A stretch of 64,000 nt of DNA from Larus michahellis (Eukaryota > Chordata > Aves > Charadriiformes > Laridae), in NCBI RefSeq assembly GCF_964199755.1, contig NC_133897.1, forward strand, positions 133,180,125 to 133,244,124, in the 5' to 3' direction. Position 1 is the first letter of the stretch. Every line of letters starts with the position of its first letter. Shown here piece by piece: positions 1 through 13,798 of this stretch. Below the pieces are notes generated by a model, which was given only the letters and a program-made list of their open reading frames with translations, did no database searches and had not been told where the DNA came from. Made by a program: the position numbers and the translations under genes.

Positions 1-744
1 TGGGCAGTGCATTTCACCAATGCCACAGAGATGCCGCTAGAAAAACAACAGGGCTGATGCTACGGGCCGTTCTTGTTTCCAAGAACAGCATTTGAGATAA
101 GCTGTTCCTCCAGTGGCCAGAAAATGTTTAGTAGCTGTGAATCCTTTTTGTGCTTGGCTGCAGGTACATTACAAGAGCTCGCAAGACTGATTCAGCGAGT
201 GGTATCCTCAGGGGTGATGCCTTCCAGAAGGCATTCACTTGAGCCGTGATAATAAAGAAGGCCACAAATAAGCCGGTGACTACATTACCCTGAACCTACT
301 CTAAAGACACAGTGCAACCAAGCAGAAAAGAACTCACAGCTGAAAATAACACAGACAGATTCAAAGTTGGCAAATTTCAAATTGGGAATTTTCTCTGTAA
401 TTGCATGTCCTGACAGTAGATCCAAAGTCCACTGGCCAGAAGCTGCACAGGTAGAGTTGAACCACCTGCAGCTCTGAGACAGGTTTGCCTAATCAGGTTT
501 GATTGATTAACCAAGCCCTCTTTTCTGTACGTGATTAAGAAATGGGATTTATGTGGTGTGGCCATGAGACCTCATGCCCTGCAAGGCCTGTGAGTGCCTC
601 CCTTACTTACTGTCTCCTATCCCTGCCTTGCCAGCTGCTCATTTAGCTTTTCCCCGTGCAGACTCCAGTTTCACACCTGCAGACACTCAGCCAGAGCATC
701 TATCTCTAGCAAACTGTGGGCCCAGGGGCTCACAGATGCATCCT
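1..744. other. Left edge, no gene recognised
   Basis: Unique-looking sequence with no coding, RNA or repeat feature that I can support, up to the CR1 fragment. Confidence 0.6.
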
Positions 745-1020
745 GTCAACAGATGCGACAGGACAAGGGGCAACGGGCACAAACTGGAACACAGGAAATT
801 CCATCCCAACATGAAGAAAAACTTCTTCACTTTGAGGGTGACAGAGCACTGGAACAGGCTGCCCAGAGAGGTGGGGGAGTCTCCTCTGGAGATACTCAAA
901 ACCCTCCTGGATGCGTTCCTGTCCAGCCTGCTCTAGGTGAACCTGCTTTGGCAGGGTGGTTGGACTAGATGATCTCTAAAGGTCCCTTCCAACCCCTACC
1001 ATTCTGTGATTTTGTGATTT
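745..1020 (+). mobile_element. CR1 LINE 3' end fragment
   Basis: The translated plus strand carries the C-terminus of CR1 ORF2 (FFTLRVTEHWNRLPREV), followed by the short 3' UTR (TTGGACTAGATGATCTCTAA) and a degenerate octamer tail (ATTCTGTGATTTTGTGATTT). It is 5'-truncated at about 745, as usual for CR1. The reading frame is broken and non-functional. Confidence 0.9.
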
Positions 1021-4000
1021 GTGGGGGACATGGGGACTTTTTATGCAATTTGCCCAACTTTATATCCTTTTCTCTGCAGTCAGATAACACAAGCCTCCAC
1101 TATGAAAAAGCAACTGTTCTGCATTTTTAACTCATTGTTAATAGGAATCTACCACTTTTATACTGGTGAAAGTTGTTCCTCAGACCTCCAAGCAGAATTA
1201 GTCCCAATATTTATTCCAGATTATGTAGCAGCCCTTTGTGATGCTCTGTCATGTTTCATCAACCATGTAACGTGGGGTTGTCTAACTGTAATGGACAGGT
1301 CAGGCTGAAATGTGGCATGTTAATAGATCTGCTACAACCCCAGAATTCATAGGTCTGCCCTGCATGATGCCGTGCTCCCTAGGGATGCTCAAACCAGGTC
1401 CAGCATCAAATGTCAGCTAGATCCATAGCAGGACTTTCTACCTATGCTTATCGATCCGAGTCCCCAGAGAAAAAATAACACCCAAATTCCCGCCCAAGTA
1501 ATACATGAGGAAGAAAGAGATTCAGGAGATACTTGTTCAGGTTTAGGGAGGCCAGCATGGTGCAGCAGTAACACAGATAATGCTCCTAGCACAGACTGCT
1601 TAAGGATCACCTGCAGGAATAAGATGATGAAGGATCTGGGCCTTTGGGCAAGATCCAGCATCACCAGTGCCAACAGAAAGCTCCTGCTCACCTCAGTGGA
1701 CTCTAAATTAAGCCCTCAGGCCCTGAGAGGCAGCTGCTTAGAGAGTTATGCTAGGTCATGGCTAGAGACCAGGCACTGCAGTCCTTGGGGTTACTGAATA
1801 TTTTATGATTCAGTTATTAAAAAACATGTGTATCAGACATCTATCAGTGTGGGTATCCATAACCCTGGCTGCTCCTGGGGAACTGAGGGAAGATATTAGC
1901 AAAAGAGATATTTCAGGACTGCGGGAGTCTGCCTCCAATAAACCAGTAGTTAAGTGCAGCAAGGGACTTTACTGGATGCTCTTGTTGCTGTCGGTTAGGC
2001 ATGGGGCTGCCTCACTCTCGGTGGCAGTAAATAGCCATAACAGATTATTCAGGGCTGAGCTGCCCTGAGGATGTCCCCAGCCTCCTGGGGACACATCAGG
2101 ACAGGCACCTGTGAACAGCCGCCTCCTCCCAGGCTTGTACGCACACAGGGTCGGGGACTTCTGGGTGTGAAGCAGAAGGAAAAAGCTTCTGGAAAGAAAC
2201 TGTCTGCAAGGAGCTGGGCATAGTGAGGGCAGGTTTTAACAGGCAGCTCAGGGTACAGCTGTGATTTCAGCAGTCAGTTAATCCACACTGCATCAAGCTG
2301 GTCCCAACACAACCTTGGAGGTATTACCACTGAAGAGCAGCTGGATAACAATCTACTTTAAAATTAGCATCAACAATAGCACAGTTTCATAGCATTTCTT
2401 CAAAACAATAGGCAAACAAGCCAAATCACTGCTAATTGTTTTTTAATGATTGTTAAAGCCTGCTATGGTATGAAATGCCAATCAGTTCATTGTTTCTCAT
2501 ACTCTTGATGAGAACAGCAAAGTCTACTTGATTTAATTCTAGTCCTAACCTAGCTGATTCAAGGTGAATAGCAAAGATGATGTGGGAACTGAAGTGTGTA
2601 TTTACAAAAAAAAAAAGTTCTACAAATTTTAATTACCACAGTTGGTGAATTTTTCTTTTTGCTGTGTTAGTCTTTGTACCTTTTATATCAATGACAATGA
2701 AAGATTTCACATGTAGATGGATGTAGTCAAAAACCTTGTCTATACAAGAGCTGATAGTACGCAAGTGCAGTAGAGTGCCTCTGATTTCTTTCCCAAGCTG
2801 ACTCACTGAAAATAGAAATGTTTGGGATAAATATCACAAGAACAACTAAGAACTCCACCTTGAGATCGCCTGTAGGAAAACCCCATGTGCCAGAGGAAGG
2901 TACAACAATCTGCAATGTCCACTAAACCAAAAGTGATATGGACAGTGTTAAAAAGACTCTTTCATCTGGTAACATTCATCTGTCTTGTGATTTCCACTTC
3001 TGCTGAGGGACAGTTACAGCAAGCAGTAGTACTTTGGAAATTGTGGCTAGAAGGAGTGAGGAGCACCATACTGACAGAAGTGGACATCATTTTCTTCAGG
3101 TAGCGCTGCAAAAGAAAAGAATCTGACACAGTATCTTTATTATAAACCACATAGTAGTAATGCTATGTACTCTGATTCAAACGTACCACCACAGCATTGC
3201 AGTCATCCTTATAACTGCATTGTACTGTCTGCCTGAAAGGCAAAAGGCAGAGAAAGAGCAGGGGGTCAGATTCTGCTCCCGAGTGCCCTACTTTGGAACC
3301 AGCTTTGGTTCATTACATTGATCAAACTCCAGCCCTGTGAGGACAGTGCTTTTACCTACAAAAGAAAGTGTTCAGACGAGCCATGCGGTGCCAGTGCAGG
3401 TGGGGTTCCTGTCCACCCCTCATGCCAGAAGACAAAATAACTCCAACAGTTAGCAGCCTTGGCTCTCCCTGTACACCAGTGTGTAGGTGGAAAGGAAAAT
3501 GAAACACGCTTCCCATGCACATATTGAACAAGCCGGTCCCACATCGCCACCGGACTCCGTGCTGCCTTCAGACAAGGGGCACCCCTGCGTGTGCTGCCCA
3601 GCATGGCTAGGGGCCACTTGGGACAGGCCTTCCCCTGCCACCCCAGCACAGAGGGATACGAGAGCCTCCCTACACAACCCCCCACATGGGAAAAGGGTCT
3701 GTCCCACCCCAGCAAGGGCAGGCAAATCTAAGCCAAGACCCTGTTAGCTCCAGATGCGGGAGTGCTGCGGAGCCGCAAGGGCTGGTTTCACGCCAGCCAG
3801 CCCAGGGCAAGAAGTGGTGCAGCCATGGCTGTGTGGCATTGTGTCTCAGTAACTAAACCTGTAGACGCAAATATACTGAGTGTCCATCTTAATTAAACTG
3901 TGTTTTAAAGGTCAGACAGTACAGTTCCCATGTGCAAGTCCTGGATGTCAAAGCTCATCCTCTACAAAGAAATCCCTTAATGACCTCCCTTGGTACCAGT

Positions 4001-7000
4001 TACTGCCCTCGCACAAGTTCCCCGGCTGTTCTGGCTGGCTGAGATGAGGCAGATAGCTTATCCATCTGGACACCATCTGCCTCACAGGAGTACCGAGTCA
4101 TGCTAGTGAGGGCTGAAGAGACTCCATACAAGCTGTGATGTGAAGAACCGCACAGGCAAAGAAAATCCCTCAGCAATCTCTGCAAGGACACCACAGACTT
4201 TGTCCTAAATCTCTGCTGCAACTGTTGGAGTTACACTGACTCGGGGCACCCGAAGGGTCTTGCCCTATGTCTGCAGTGATGCAGGGAACTCCATGTCTTT
4301 TGTCTGGTTCATCATGTGTAGGATGGTTCACCATCACCGGATGGCAGGCCAGTCACTTTGAAACAGGTCCTGGTCTGCCTCACAGCCGACAGGCAGGAAG
4401 GAGAATTGTTCATTTGTCAGATGGAAAAAACAGGAATGAGCCTCTCTTGCAGTCACTAAGGAGGTAGCGTGTGGTCTTAATTATAGCCTCCAGACCGGAT
4501 CATTACCTGGGAAGCAGAGAACAGGAGCATACATATACATCTACTTGTAAGTCACGCTTAAAGTGATTCTTTGTGGGCCTCTGTGGAGACAAAAACAAAC
4601 AAAAAGAATAAACTAAGGTGGGGATATTGTACATTTTATTCGCTGTAGCCTGCATTTCATTGTAATTTGGATGTGCAAGAGCCACATGGAAAACATCTCT
4701 CTTTCAGCTGGCATTTGACTTCTCATTGCTGCGATGCCCCTCGCCGTGTCATGCAGGAGGAAGACAGCCCTGGCCACAGCACAAGCACTGCCCTAAAGTC
4801 TCAACCTGACCCAGCAAGGGGAGGAGAGGGAAATCAGAAATTAATGCATTTGGAAAGTCTGGTTATTTTCAGCTGACTGCATTAAGGAAAATGAAGTGTT
4901 CTCAAAGAGTATTTTTAAAGCTTGTTTTCATTAAAAATGAAAACCTCTGTCATCTTTTAAAGGGCAGTGGTAGTGTGGTAGAGACATAACTGGTCAATAA
5001 CTGCGATGACAAAACAGAGTCCTTGTAAATGCTATGAATGATTTAAACCAACATTAAAAAATAGCATTATAGCAACACTTCCCACTTCTGGAAATATTAA
5101 TGAGGAAGGAACTTAAAGTGCAGTTAACTGTCTGCTGTATTGTAATCAGGGGAGCCAGTTCTCCTGGCGCAGGAACTGATCAAACTTTTGCCAGTACTTT
5201 CTGCAACCTTTGCAATCCCTGCAAAAAGGGTCTGTGCACCACAGTCACTCCCTGGCTTTGTTGGACAACCTGGAGAGGATCTAACTCACCTAATTCAATC
5301 CATCTATAAGTTAGGGCTGCAGCTTGAGCTGGTTTTGTGAACTTCTTTGTCAGTCAGTGGAAAGAAATAGGCACTTGAGGAAGGCAGTTACAGTTTAAGA
5401 TAGGATGACGCTTCCCATGGAGTTGCTTACCTGCTTCTGACTGTAGGCTCTGGATGCTCCAGCTGATTTTTAAGGGGAAAGATGAACTAGGTAAGATGAG
5501 ACCCTTCTCTTGATAGCCTTGCAAAATGGTGGGAATCTCGGGCACAAACGAACAGCAACAGCGCGCAGCTGGGCAATTCGTCCTTCAGTACTTTCCGTCT
5601 TGCACTGCTCTGTCCTGCCAGCCCTGGCGTAAACCCAAAAACTGAGCCACCAGCCATGATATTCCATGATGCCTACAGAGCCTTGTCTCCTACCGTTTCT
5701 GTCTTCTTGGCTGGCCTCTGACCTTTGTGTCAGGGCAATTGTTCTGAAAGTCCCTCACTGAAATATAGTACCTTCCAGAAGGGGCAGGAAGCGGCTAGCT
5801 GATTTACTGGTTCCCTTGCCTAAGCCAAAACCTAAACGACTGCTTTGGTGTTAAAAAGTGCTGGTATCTTTTTCTGAGCAAACTGATTTTCTTTGAATTT
5901 GGATCTTAGGTGTGAATAACTTTTGATATCAAAAATGTGAGTGCTGACAGAAGCATCTTCTCATGTCCAGCCACCCAGAAGTTCTTTCCACTTATGTGTT
6001 CCCTGTGTGAGTACACAGCATAGCTTTCTCCTGTTCAGGCTTCCCTAGGCAACACCTGTCTTCATGACTTCTGAGATCACTACCTGGCCAAAATCAGGAT
6101 GGGATTCAAAAGCTGCTAGGGGAACATGAGGGAAACATGAATACACACCCACATATGTATACATCACTGTTTAAGCCTTGTTTGATCTACTGTAAAACAG
6201 GGTAAACGTTAATTTCAGGAGGTCTAAATGAAATTGTCTCTCAACAGAAAAAATCTGAAACGTTGCTCTGTAAACAGGCAAATGAAAAAAATTTACTAAT
6301 TTTTTTTAATGAGACCATTGCTCAATGGTCTGAAAAATGTAAATAATCTAACATGATTTTGTGAGTTCAAATATGCATTTTTCAGAATAAAAGAAAAGGG
6401 AAATACCTGGGCAGTATTCTTCCAGTTCTAGCTTCTATCCTAGCATTTTGTCTGAATTTCTTTTTCAGACTGAATGCTGTATTTCTGCACAAGCCACCCA
6501 ACCCACTCCAAGCAAAAAAGTCACATCCCACAGAACCATCTCTACAATTATTCCATAGCTGGTCTCAGTCAAAAACCAACAAGAAACAGCAGGGACATGG
6601 AAACACATTTTACATAGGACTTGATGTCCAGATTTACTGCAGAGCAAACTTACGTTCATGAGCAAAGACAGCAAGTCAGAGAAAGGATCTTAAACATGCC
6701 CGGAGGAGTCATGTCTCTTTAAAGTGTATTGGTCGCATACATACTCTATCTGATCTCAGAAATGTATCTATCTGCCTCACAATTGTCATCCTTTGCCTGC
6801 TTATACGTATGTCCAGAACCCATGTCAATGTTTTCATTATGCATATATCACATATGAATGGTCAAAAAAATCAATACCATTGTTGTTTGTAACTAAAGTT
6901 TATAGCTAGGTTGGAAAAATGTTTTCTCTTTTCCCTCATAAACCTTTCCCCTTTCCGTGCTTAGATGGTGGGTGACTTCCATTATTCTGATCTATAACCA

Positions 7001-7538
7001 AGTCTTAATTACTGTAACAGCTCTTTCCTATCAACTTATTATATTATTGTGCCATTATTTCATTTGCTCTAAATCTATACCTCGCTGGGATCCAGAAACA
7101 CGAGCACTTCTGCATGTTTGAGTGTGCACTGCGGAGCAGGGCAGAATAGGAGGACAAGAACAACCCCAATTTTCTGCTCTATTTCAGAAAGTGCTGGTGT
7201 CCTTTCATCCCCTCTTTCTGCTGAGTGGTAAGAAACAATGATAACCCTCTTTAAAAACATTAGAAAGTTGATTGCACTGCATTAAATATACCCTTCCTAC
7301 CCCAGCTGCGGTTGTACCTGCAGCTAAATACTTGAACCATCTGTCCTACGCTGACTAAGAAAATGAAGACATGAACAGACATGTTGACGAAATCAGCAGC
7401 TGCTCTAAGTGGGCCATTTGTTTGCCATCGCTGACTGTTTGTGAAAGATGTGCAAATCCTGGCATTTTCACTAGTACAAACGCCGTTCAGGAATATGTAC
7501 CAGACACATTTCTAGCTATTATTACATTTTGCCATTTA
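1021..7538. other. Intergenic DNA, no gene recognised
   Basis: Short open frames only, none with a familiar domain, codon bias or splice context. A weak MIR-like phrase (ATTTGTCAGATGG at about 4411-4423) is too short to call. Confidence 0.6.
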
Positions 7539-7539
7539 T

Positions 7540-7568
7540 TAGATCTAGATCTAATAGATCTAGATCTA
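7540..7568. repeat. Doubled 14-bp palindrome
   Basis: TAGATCTAGATCTA occurs twice (7540-7553 and 7555-7568) separated by one base, giving four AGATCT cores and a near-perfect larger palindrome. It sits at the 3' truncation point of the neighbouring CR1 fragment. Confidence 0.9.
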
Positions 7569-7569
7569 T

Positions 7570-8140
7570 TAGCATCTGGTCCAAAAGTCTGGTCTCAGAA
7601 GTGGCTCTGTCCTCTTTGCTTCCTCCCCTCAGGTATTTACATACATTGATGAGATCCCCAGAGCCTTCTCTTCTCCAGGCTGGACAGTCCCAGCTCTCTC
7701 AGTCTTTCCCCACAGGAGAGATGCTCCAGTCCCTTCAGCACCTTGGTTGCCCTTCACTGGACTCTCTCCAGTCCATCCATGCCTCTCTTGTGCTCTCATA
7801 CTGGGCCAGAACTGGACCCAGTACTCCAGGTGTGGCCTCACCAGTGCTGAGTAGAGGGCAGGATCACCTCCCTGTGCAACGTGCACATCCTAATGCAGCC
7901 CAGGATACCATTAGCTGCCTTTGCTGCTTGGGTACGTTGCTGGTTCATGTTCAAGTTGATGACCACCAGGTCCACCAGGTCTTTATGCAACGCTGCTTTC
8001 CACGTGGGTGGCCCCAGGCTGTACTGGTGCATGGGTTGTGCAGGGCTTTGTAGTGCTCCTTTTTGAACTTCATGAGGTTCCTGTCAGCCCATTTCTCCAG
8101 CCTGTCAAGGTTGGATGGCAGCATGACCCTCTGGTATTAC
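7570..8140 (-). mobile_element. Internal CR1 LINE fragment (ORF2 C-terminal region)
   Basis: The minus strand reads a decayed CR1 ORF2: pieces such as [29 protein letters not shown] and LGCIRMCTLHREVILP occur in different frames. It lacks both the reverse transcriptase core and the 3' tail, so it is truncated at both ends. Many frameshifts make it older than the copy at 14973-16312. Confidence 0.88.
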
Positions 8141-11100
8141 TGGTTTTCCTTCCCTCATAAAGAGGGAGTGCTCCGCCTCTGTCACCATGTCACTGCATGC
8201 AGCAGATGTCTCTTTAACCTGCACATACAAGTGTGTGGTGGGAGCCTGTGTTCACATGGAGCCTCACAACTGCTGCCAGACTTGGTGCAAAAGTCTTTCC
8301 AGACAAAGGCTTTAAGATATGATTCTACAGGACTTCACCAGCCCAAAAAACCTTTGAACATCAGTGGGAATTCTGCATGCTGTGGGCTTGAATGTTAGAA
8401 CTTATATAAATAAATATGAGCAAAACCAATGACATACGTACAGGCTAAGTGTTTGCTTTCGGTACTCTGGATGGGGGGGAGATGGCTGGATGAGTCCTGG
8501 ATCTGTGCTGCGTTTTGATCTCATGGAAATCTGAATATGGGAGGAAAGATGCCCAAAACACATCCTAGCTCCATAACAGGAGTGGACATCTGGGCTCGAA
8601 GTAGACATTCTCTCTGGTCTTGCTGTTTAGATGTACCTGCAGTGACCTCCATATGAACACTGTGATTAAACTACCAAATAACTTACTAATTCTGCATTTG
8701 GATTATATACTTCACTCCTCATTTTTTAAGACTTGTGATATATGTATTAACATGAATTTCCACAAAGTGATCCCCCTTCCAGATGCCACTCATCCAGTGT
8801 TTCGGATTAACTGTGTGTAGGTACAGTTGCAGCACGATCGCTGAGAAAATGCAAAAAGGCTGTGTGATTTAAAGCCTGTGGGATTTTAGTAGCAATTTAT
8901 TGGAAGTCATTATTCGTGCAGGACCTGCAGCCCACCTCAGCTAGGTGATGAAAGTCTTGGCCACTCCATCTGCCCCGGGAGCTCATGAAAGGCCTTGGTA
9001 ATAGCAGGGCACCAGTCCTCTGTGACAGGCAGAAGCCTCAGCACCTCCTGGCAGCATCTTGGTGGCACTGGCTGTCTGACTGCAGTAGTGGAAGAAATCC
9101 TAGATTTAGTCCTTCACTAGAGAAGACTTCCTTCTACAGCTACTTGCAGAATGGCTCTGGTCCAAAGCAAACATCTCTGTTGCACCTGAGTTCTGTTTCC
9201 AAGCTTTCCTCTGCTGCTGCAGTGATAAAAACTAGCCTTTTTGTTACCAAACATTTAAATTATGCTATATACTCCAAAAGTGAGACACAAATCAGAAATT
9301 CATCTTCATTCATACTGGCAGGCATGTTCTACTGTATGCAATGGCAAGTATTTTCCATAGAATGTTTTCCCATAAACTTAAAAAACAAATAAATAAAAAA
9401 AGAGAGAGAGGGAATTTGGTTATGAGCTTTAATGGGCTCTGCTGCATTTTGGGAATAGCGTCCATGTGGGTTGTGCATATTAAATGTAATCATAGTCTTG
9501 AAAAAGGAGAGTACATTTAACATTCTGCAGTCCAGGGCTAGAGGACAGACAAGGGAATGGTCAGGGACAAACTGACCTCAAGTGTAAATGAACAGCTTAG
9601 GCTTTTTAATAATGCAGGTGATGCTGTCAATTTTCCCAATTTTAATGCAAGTCTCAAGATTTTATTTTATTCATAAAGATCCATCTCTTGAAAACAAGCA
9701 TTCTGACCTTTTTTTCTTCTTATGGCAGTACAAAATCTTTTCCCATGGAAAGTTTAGGATTTTTTTCTTATAGAAAAAAGCACTTAAAAAGCAGAAGGCA
9801 AGAGGAAGAAAAAAACCCCTCAGTTTATAACTGTCACTGTCCTGATTTTGTGGAGCTTAACTTAGGCTTTCCAGCACTTATGTCTAGCAACATTAATTTG
9901 TGGTTATTTGCAACAAGTGCTTGCATTTACGCATAGCAAAAGCACTGTGCAGTCCAATCTTAGTTATCTAAATCTGGGATTTGCAAAGTTGAGGTAAATC
10001 AGCGCCTGGGGCTGAGGAGCCACCAGATGCGAGCCGTGGTGAGGCGTGGTGACCAACACTGGTGCATCCAAGCAGCGCTGCGACAGGCGGGGTTACAGAG
10101 CTGTGGTTGCGGCTTTCTGCACTCTACACTTACCACAGAGGCCTCTTAAGCTTAACTTAACATGTAGCTGCTGTCGGCCAAGCCGTCCCGTTTTCTCACG
10201 GGCGCAAGACTTGACTGTACTCTTTAACCCCAACGAAAAAAAGACATTTCGATATTTGGCCAGAAGAGGGCAATATTACGTCACCTAAAACACCCAAAGG
10301 TCATACTAGCTCCATACAGGCCAGAAATTCATGCTATGAAATAAAGGAGGGGAGAAAATAACATTTTATATCCATTTAATATGGCATTTCTGCTCCTTTT
10401 TATAACTATATTGTATTTCGCTGCTTTATGTAGTTTGCGAGCGTGTCCTGTCTGAGCCCTGCTCACCAGAAGACCTCTCAGCCTCCTGACTGCAAGTCCG
10501 CTGAAGCTTCCACCTGAAGGTCTGAAGTGCAGTGATTTATCCTTAGAGAGCGGGGGTTAATTTAAAGCACATGTGCAAACATACTCGAAGAAAGGCAGAG
10601 ACAAGCAAATAAATATATTTGAGGTTTTTGAAAGTTCAGACAAGAGAAATCAGCTGTGTAGAGGAGTTGAGCTCTCACACTGCTGCACTGGCATCGCAGA
10701 CCGCATGTGTGTGAGAGGCGGTGGCTGCGTGCACGCAGCCAGCACAGCGTCCCCGTCATCCTCCCTGCTTCTGCTTTCTGCCTCTTCGTCTTTCTGCCCT
10801 CCATTTCCAACCAGTGTGTCCTGCTGGTCTTCCTGGCACAGACGTGTGTGCGCTCTGGGTGCATCTGCTTCTAATCTGCCTCTGTGTTGCCTCTGCATCC
10901 AGTTTAAGTGCTTGTAGTGGTGCCACTCGCTGCTTCTCCACTTCCTCTGTGAACTGTAAACCTGTGGACATAGGGAAAGTCTATTGCTCTGTGCTTCTCC
11001 CTGCCCCTTCTTCTGCCTCCCTGCTTCAAAGTTTTGGGGGAAATATCTCCCTCACCCACCCTGAGGAACAAGTTCTGAACCACAAAGCCACCCTGGGGGG

Positions 11101-13765
11101 TGTCCTTTTCAAGTTTTTTCTCAAACCCTCTGGGTGGTATCAGTGCACCATTACATGAGAACTCTTGGCAGCTCAGAAACCATCTCAATTCACTGAACTA
11201 GGAAAGTGAGTAAAGTAGTTTCTATTCCTATTCTCAGTGCGGTGAGGGCCAAGGGGAGGTTCCCACGGTGGAACCAGGGGTTAGGAAGGCAGCCGAATGG
11301 CACAGACGAACACAGACACTCCGCACACAAATGTTTCTTTGGAAGCACCTCATATTCAGAGAACTTCTGCCAAATCTGGGGCAAATTTCCTGGCAGATCA
11401 TGCCGGGGCGTCAGTCTAACATTCATCCACCACACATGATCTTTATCAAGAAGATCACCTGAGAGTAACGCAGACAGACAGCATACTCCAAACAATTTAC
11501 TGGTTTCAGTCCACCTTTTTTTTTTATATATATATATATCAAAAAGTCAAATCTTGCAAAATTTTACATTTCCTACAGAAATGTTGCTTGCTGGCTAACT
11601 ATAAGCAAAATACCATGGTTAAATTCTTCTAAAAAAATGCTTTATATGACTTTTAGTTGTCCTGAACAGCAAGAGACCAAATAGCCTACTCCTGCAGAAA
11701 CACTGTACACCATAACAGCCGTGGCTTGGGTCATTGGCGCTTTATGTGCTTCAGAGAGCTGAAAAGAGCTTTACAAACACTAAAAAATGAACATAAGCTC
11801 TGCTGGATCATATAGCCAAGGAAAAGGAAGGCTCAGCTGACACACCACAGAAATTCACTTCTGGAGAGCACAGCATGCACCAACTGCACATTGGTTCAAG
11901 ATAAAGACAAAAAAAATACTATCAGCCCTGGAAAATTAAGAGGGACTTTAGTTAGTCCAAACACATGCAGTTTGACCTAGATATTCTAGGTCTAGACCTA
12001 CTGTAAAACCAAGAACCTACTCACTTTGCATCCCATCAGACTGACCAAAGGAGTCATTGTGGGATAGTGGCTTACATGGAGGAGAGCTGCCTATTGTGTC
12101 ACCAGCTGCCACAGCATCCCAGCAAATACACAGGGTTCCGCTAATCCATCAGCTCTCACAAGGCCTCAGCACAGGCAATAAAGCTGCTGCCCAGAACTTG
12201 GGAAAGCAGCATCAGCCAACATTTCTTTAACCATAGTACTTGTCACGGAATAACGCAGCAGAATTTAAACTGTCAGTAAAGTCAGGTCACACCATCATCG
12301 GTTGTCCCATTGTCTCTCCAGTAGTCACGGGAACGCCTTCATAACAATGCCTTCACCAACAATGATGTTGCTGTATTTATGCGTTTGCACCCGCATAATA
12401 AAGCACTCAGCCAGTGTGGGCTAGTTATAAACCACACTAACAGAAATCATGGCATATCCCTGGCGAGGTTTGCACTAACAGAAAACTCAAAGTAATCTTG
12501 ATAAAACCTGGTCTTACCTCCTGCGTGTAAGGAGGGTATGAAAGCGCTCGACTTGACAGCATTCTCATGATGACACATCTGGATTAGAGTGCCCGAGAGG
12601 AGACCTCACCTGGAAATGGTGCTGGCAGCAGCAGCACAGCAGTGTCAAGTGCTGGTCATAGCTACTGAAGGGTGAACAGTTTGCTGGTCATTCTGGTAGA
12701 CAAGCCCACACAGCTCATACACTCTTCATCATTTCCACTCTACCAAGGTTTGCGGTTTGCTGGACGCGCACTGTTATTACACAGCCGTATAAAAATGTTC
12801 AGCCTGTTGGTGAGAAAAAAAACGATCACTAGGCGGAGCTAATAAGTTGTTCTCTCATTTATTTTTTACTTTCTTTTTCTTAGGAGCAGGAGGCATAATA
12901 CAACCGCAATGTCTGTCTCTCTGTCAGTCCTGTCACTTCTGGTTACATCTGAAATTCTTGGTCAATTGTACTCGTAACCGAGAGAGGTAAAGGTCTCAAG
13001 GATTTTACATTGCTGCAGTTTGCACAAGAACTGCAGCGTGGCTAGAGGGAAAAGACCCCAGCCAATGTTCCTGCAGAGGAAAGGCAGCACCCAGCAGCTC
13101 CCGACCAGGAGAAGGCACTGCTCTTGCCCAGCAGGCAGGGACTCAGAGCAGCGACAACGTGGAAAGGGTCACTAGTGGATGTGGAAGATTGGAAGACCCA
13201 GGTCACACCTCCATTGGAAAGCAAGCTTAGGGTTATTTATAAAACCTCACTATCCCTAGAGGGGGTCTTTTTGCCTTTGATTAACACAATTTACGCATTT
13301 TTATTGGTTTTTTGCATTTTGCTTTCCTTATCCTGACATCCAGCACCTGAAATCTATTTTACTGGGTTTTATCTCCTAGTGCAATAAACCTCTATTAAAT
13401 TTACTGGAATCATGAAAGTTAAGTTTGCCTAAAATATCTCAGTTCCAACTTTCTTAATATTTAGAGGTTGGTTAGTGCCTTTATATATATAATGAGCTAA
13501 CCAGCCACATTAAGACAGCCAGCCATGTGTGACTCAGTGGTACACCAAGTATTTTCAGGCCTTTGAAAGACAAAGACAACATTTTGTATACAGCACAGAT
13601 GACTCCTTACCACTGCTAATTGCTGTTTTTCTGGTTGGAGACACCTACATTTTCCTATCCTCCTATTTAGATCTGGAAAATCATTAGTTTTCCTCAAATA
13701 GTTCAATGATTTTGAGTTAGCCAAAGCAAACATCATAACAACCCAGTGTCCTGACCACGGCTCGC
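8141..13765. other. Intergenic DNA, no gene recognised
   Basis: Nothing coding that I can support. Contains a T-run/(TA)n tract at about 11516-11539 and a small inverted-repeat cluster at 11977-11999 (CCTAG..CTAGG followed by AGGTCTAGACCT). The open frames near 10573-11158 overlap on both strands and look like chance. Confidence 0.6.
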
Positions 13766-13798
13766 TGGACTGATAATCTATGATTCTAAGATTCTATG
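13766..13798 (+). mobile_element. CR1 LINE tail remnant
   Basis: GGACTGATAATCTATGATTC and the following ATTCTATG copy resemble the last about 30 bp of CR1 with its octamer tail. The rest of the element is not recognisable. Confidence 0.45.

Noticed and set aside
574..936. 120-codon plus-strand open frame as a host gene
   Set aside because: Its C-terminal half is CR1 ORF2 sequence.
4407..4440. MIR-like phrase
   Set aside because: About 25 bp only, without the flanking core in the right order.
7529..8053. 174-codon plus-strand open frame
   Set aside because: Antisense to a CR1 fragment.
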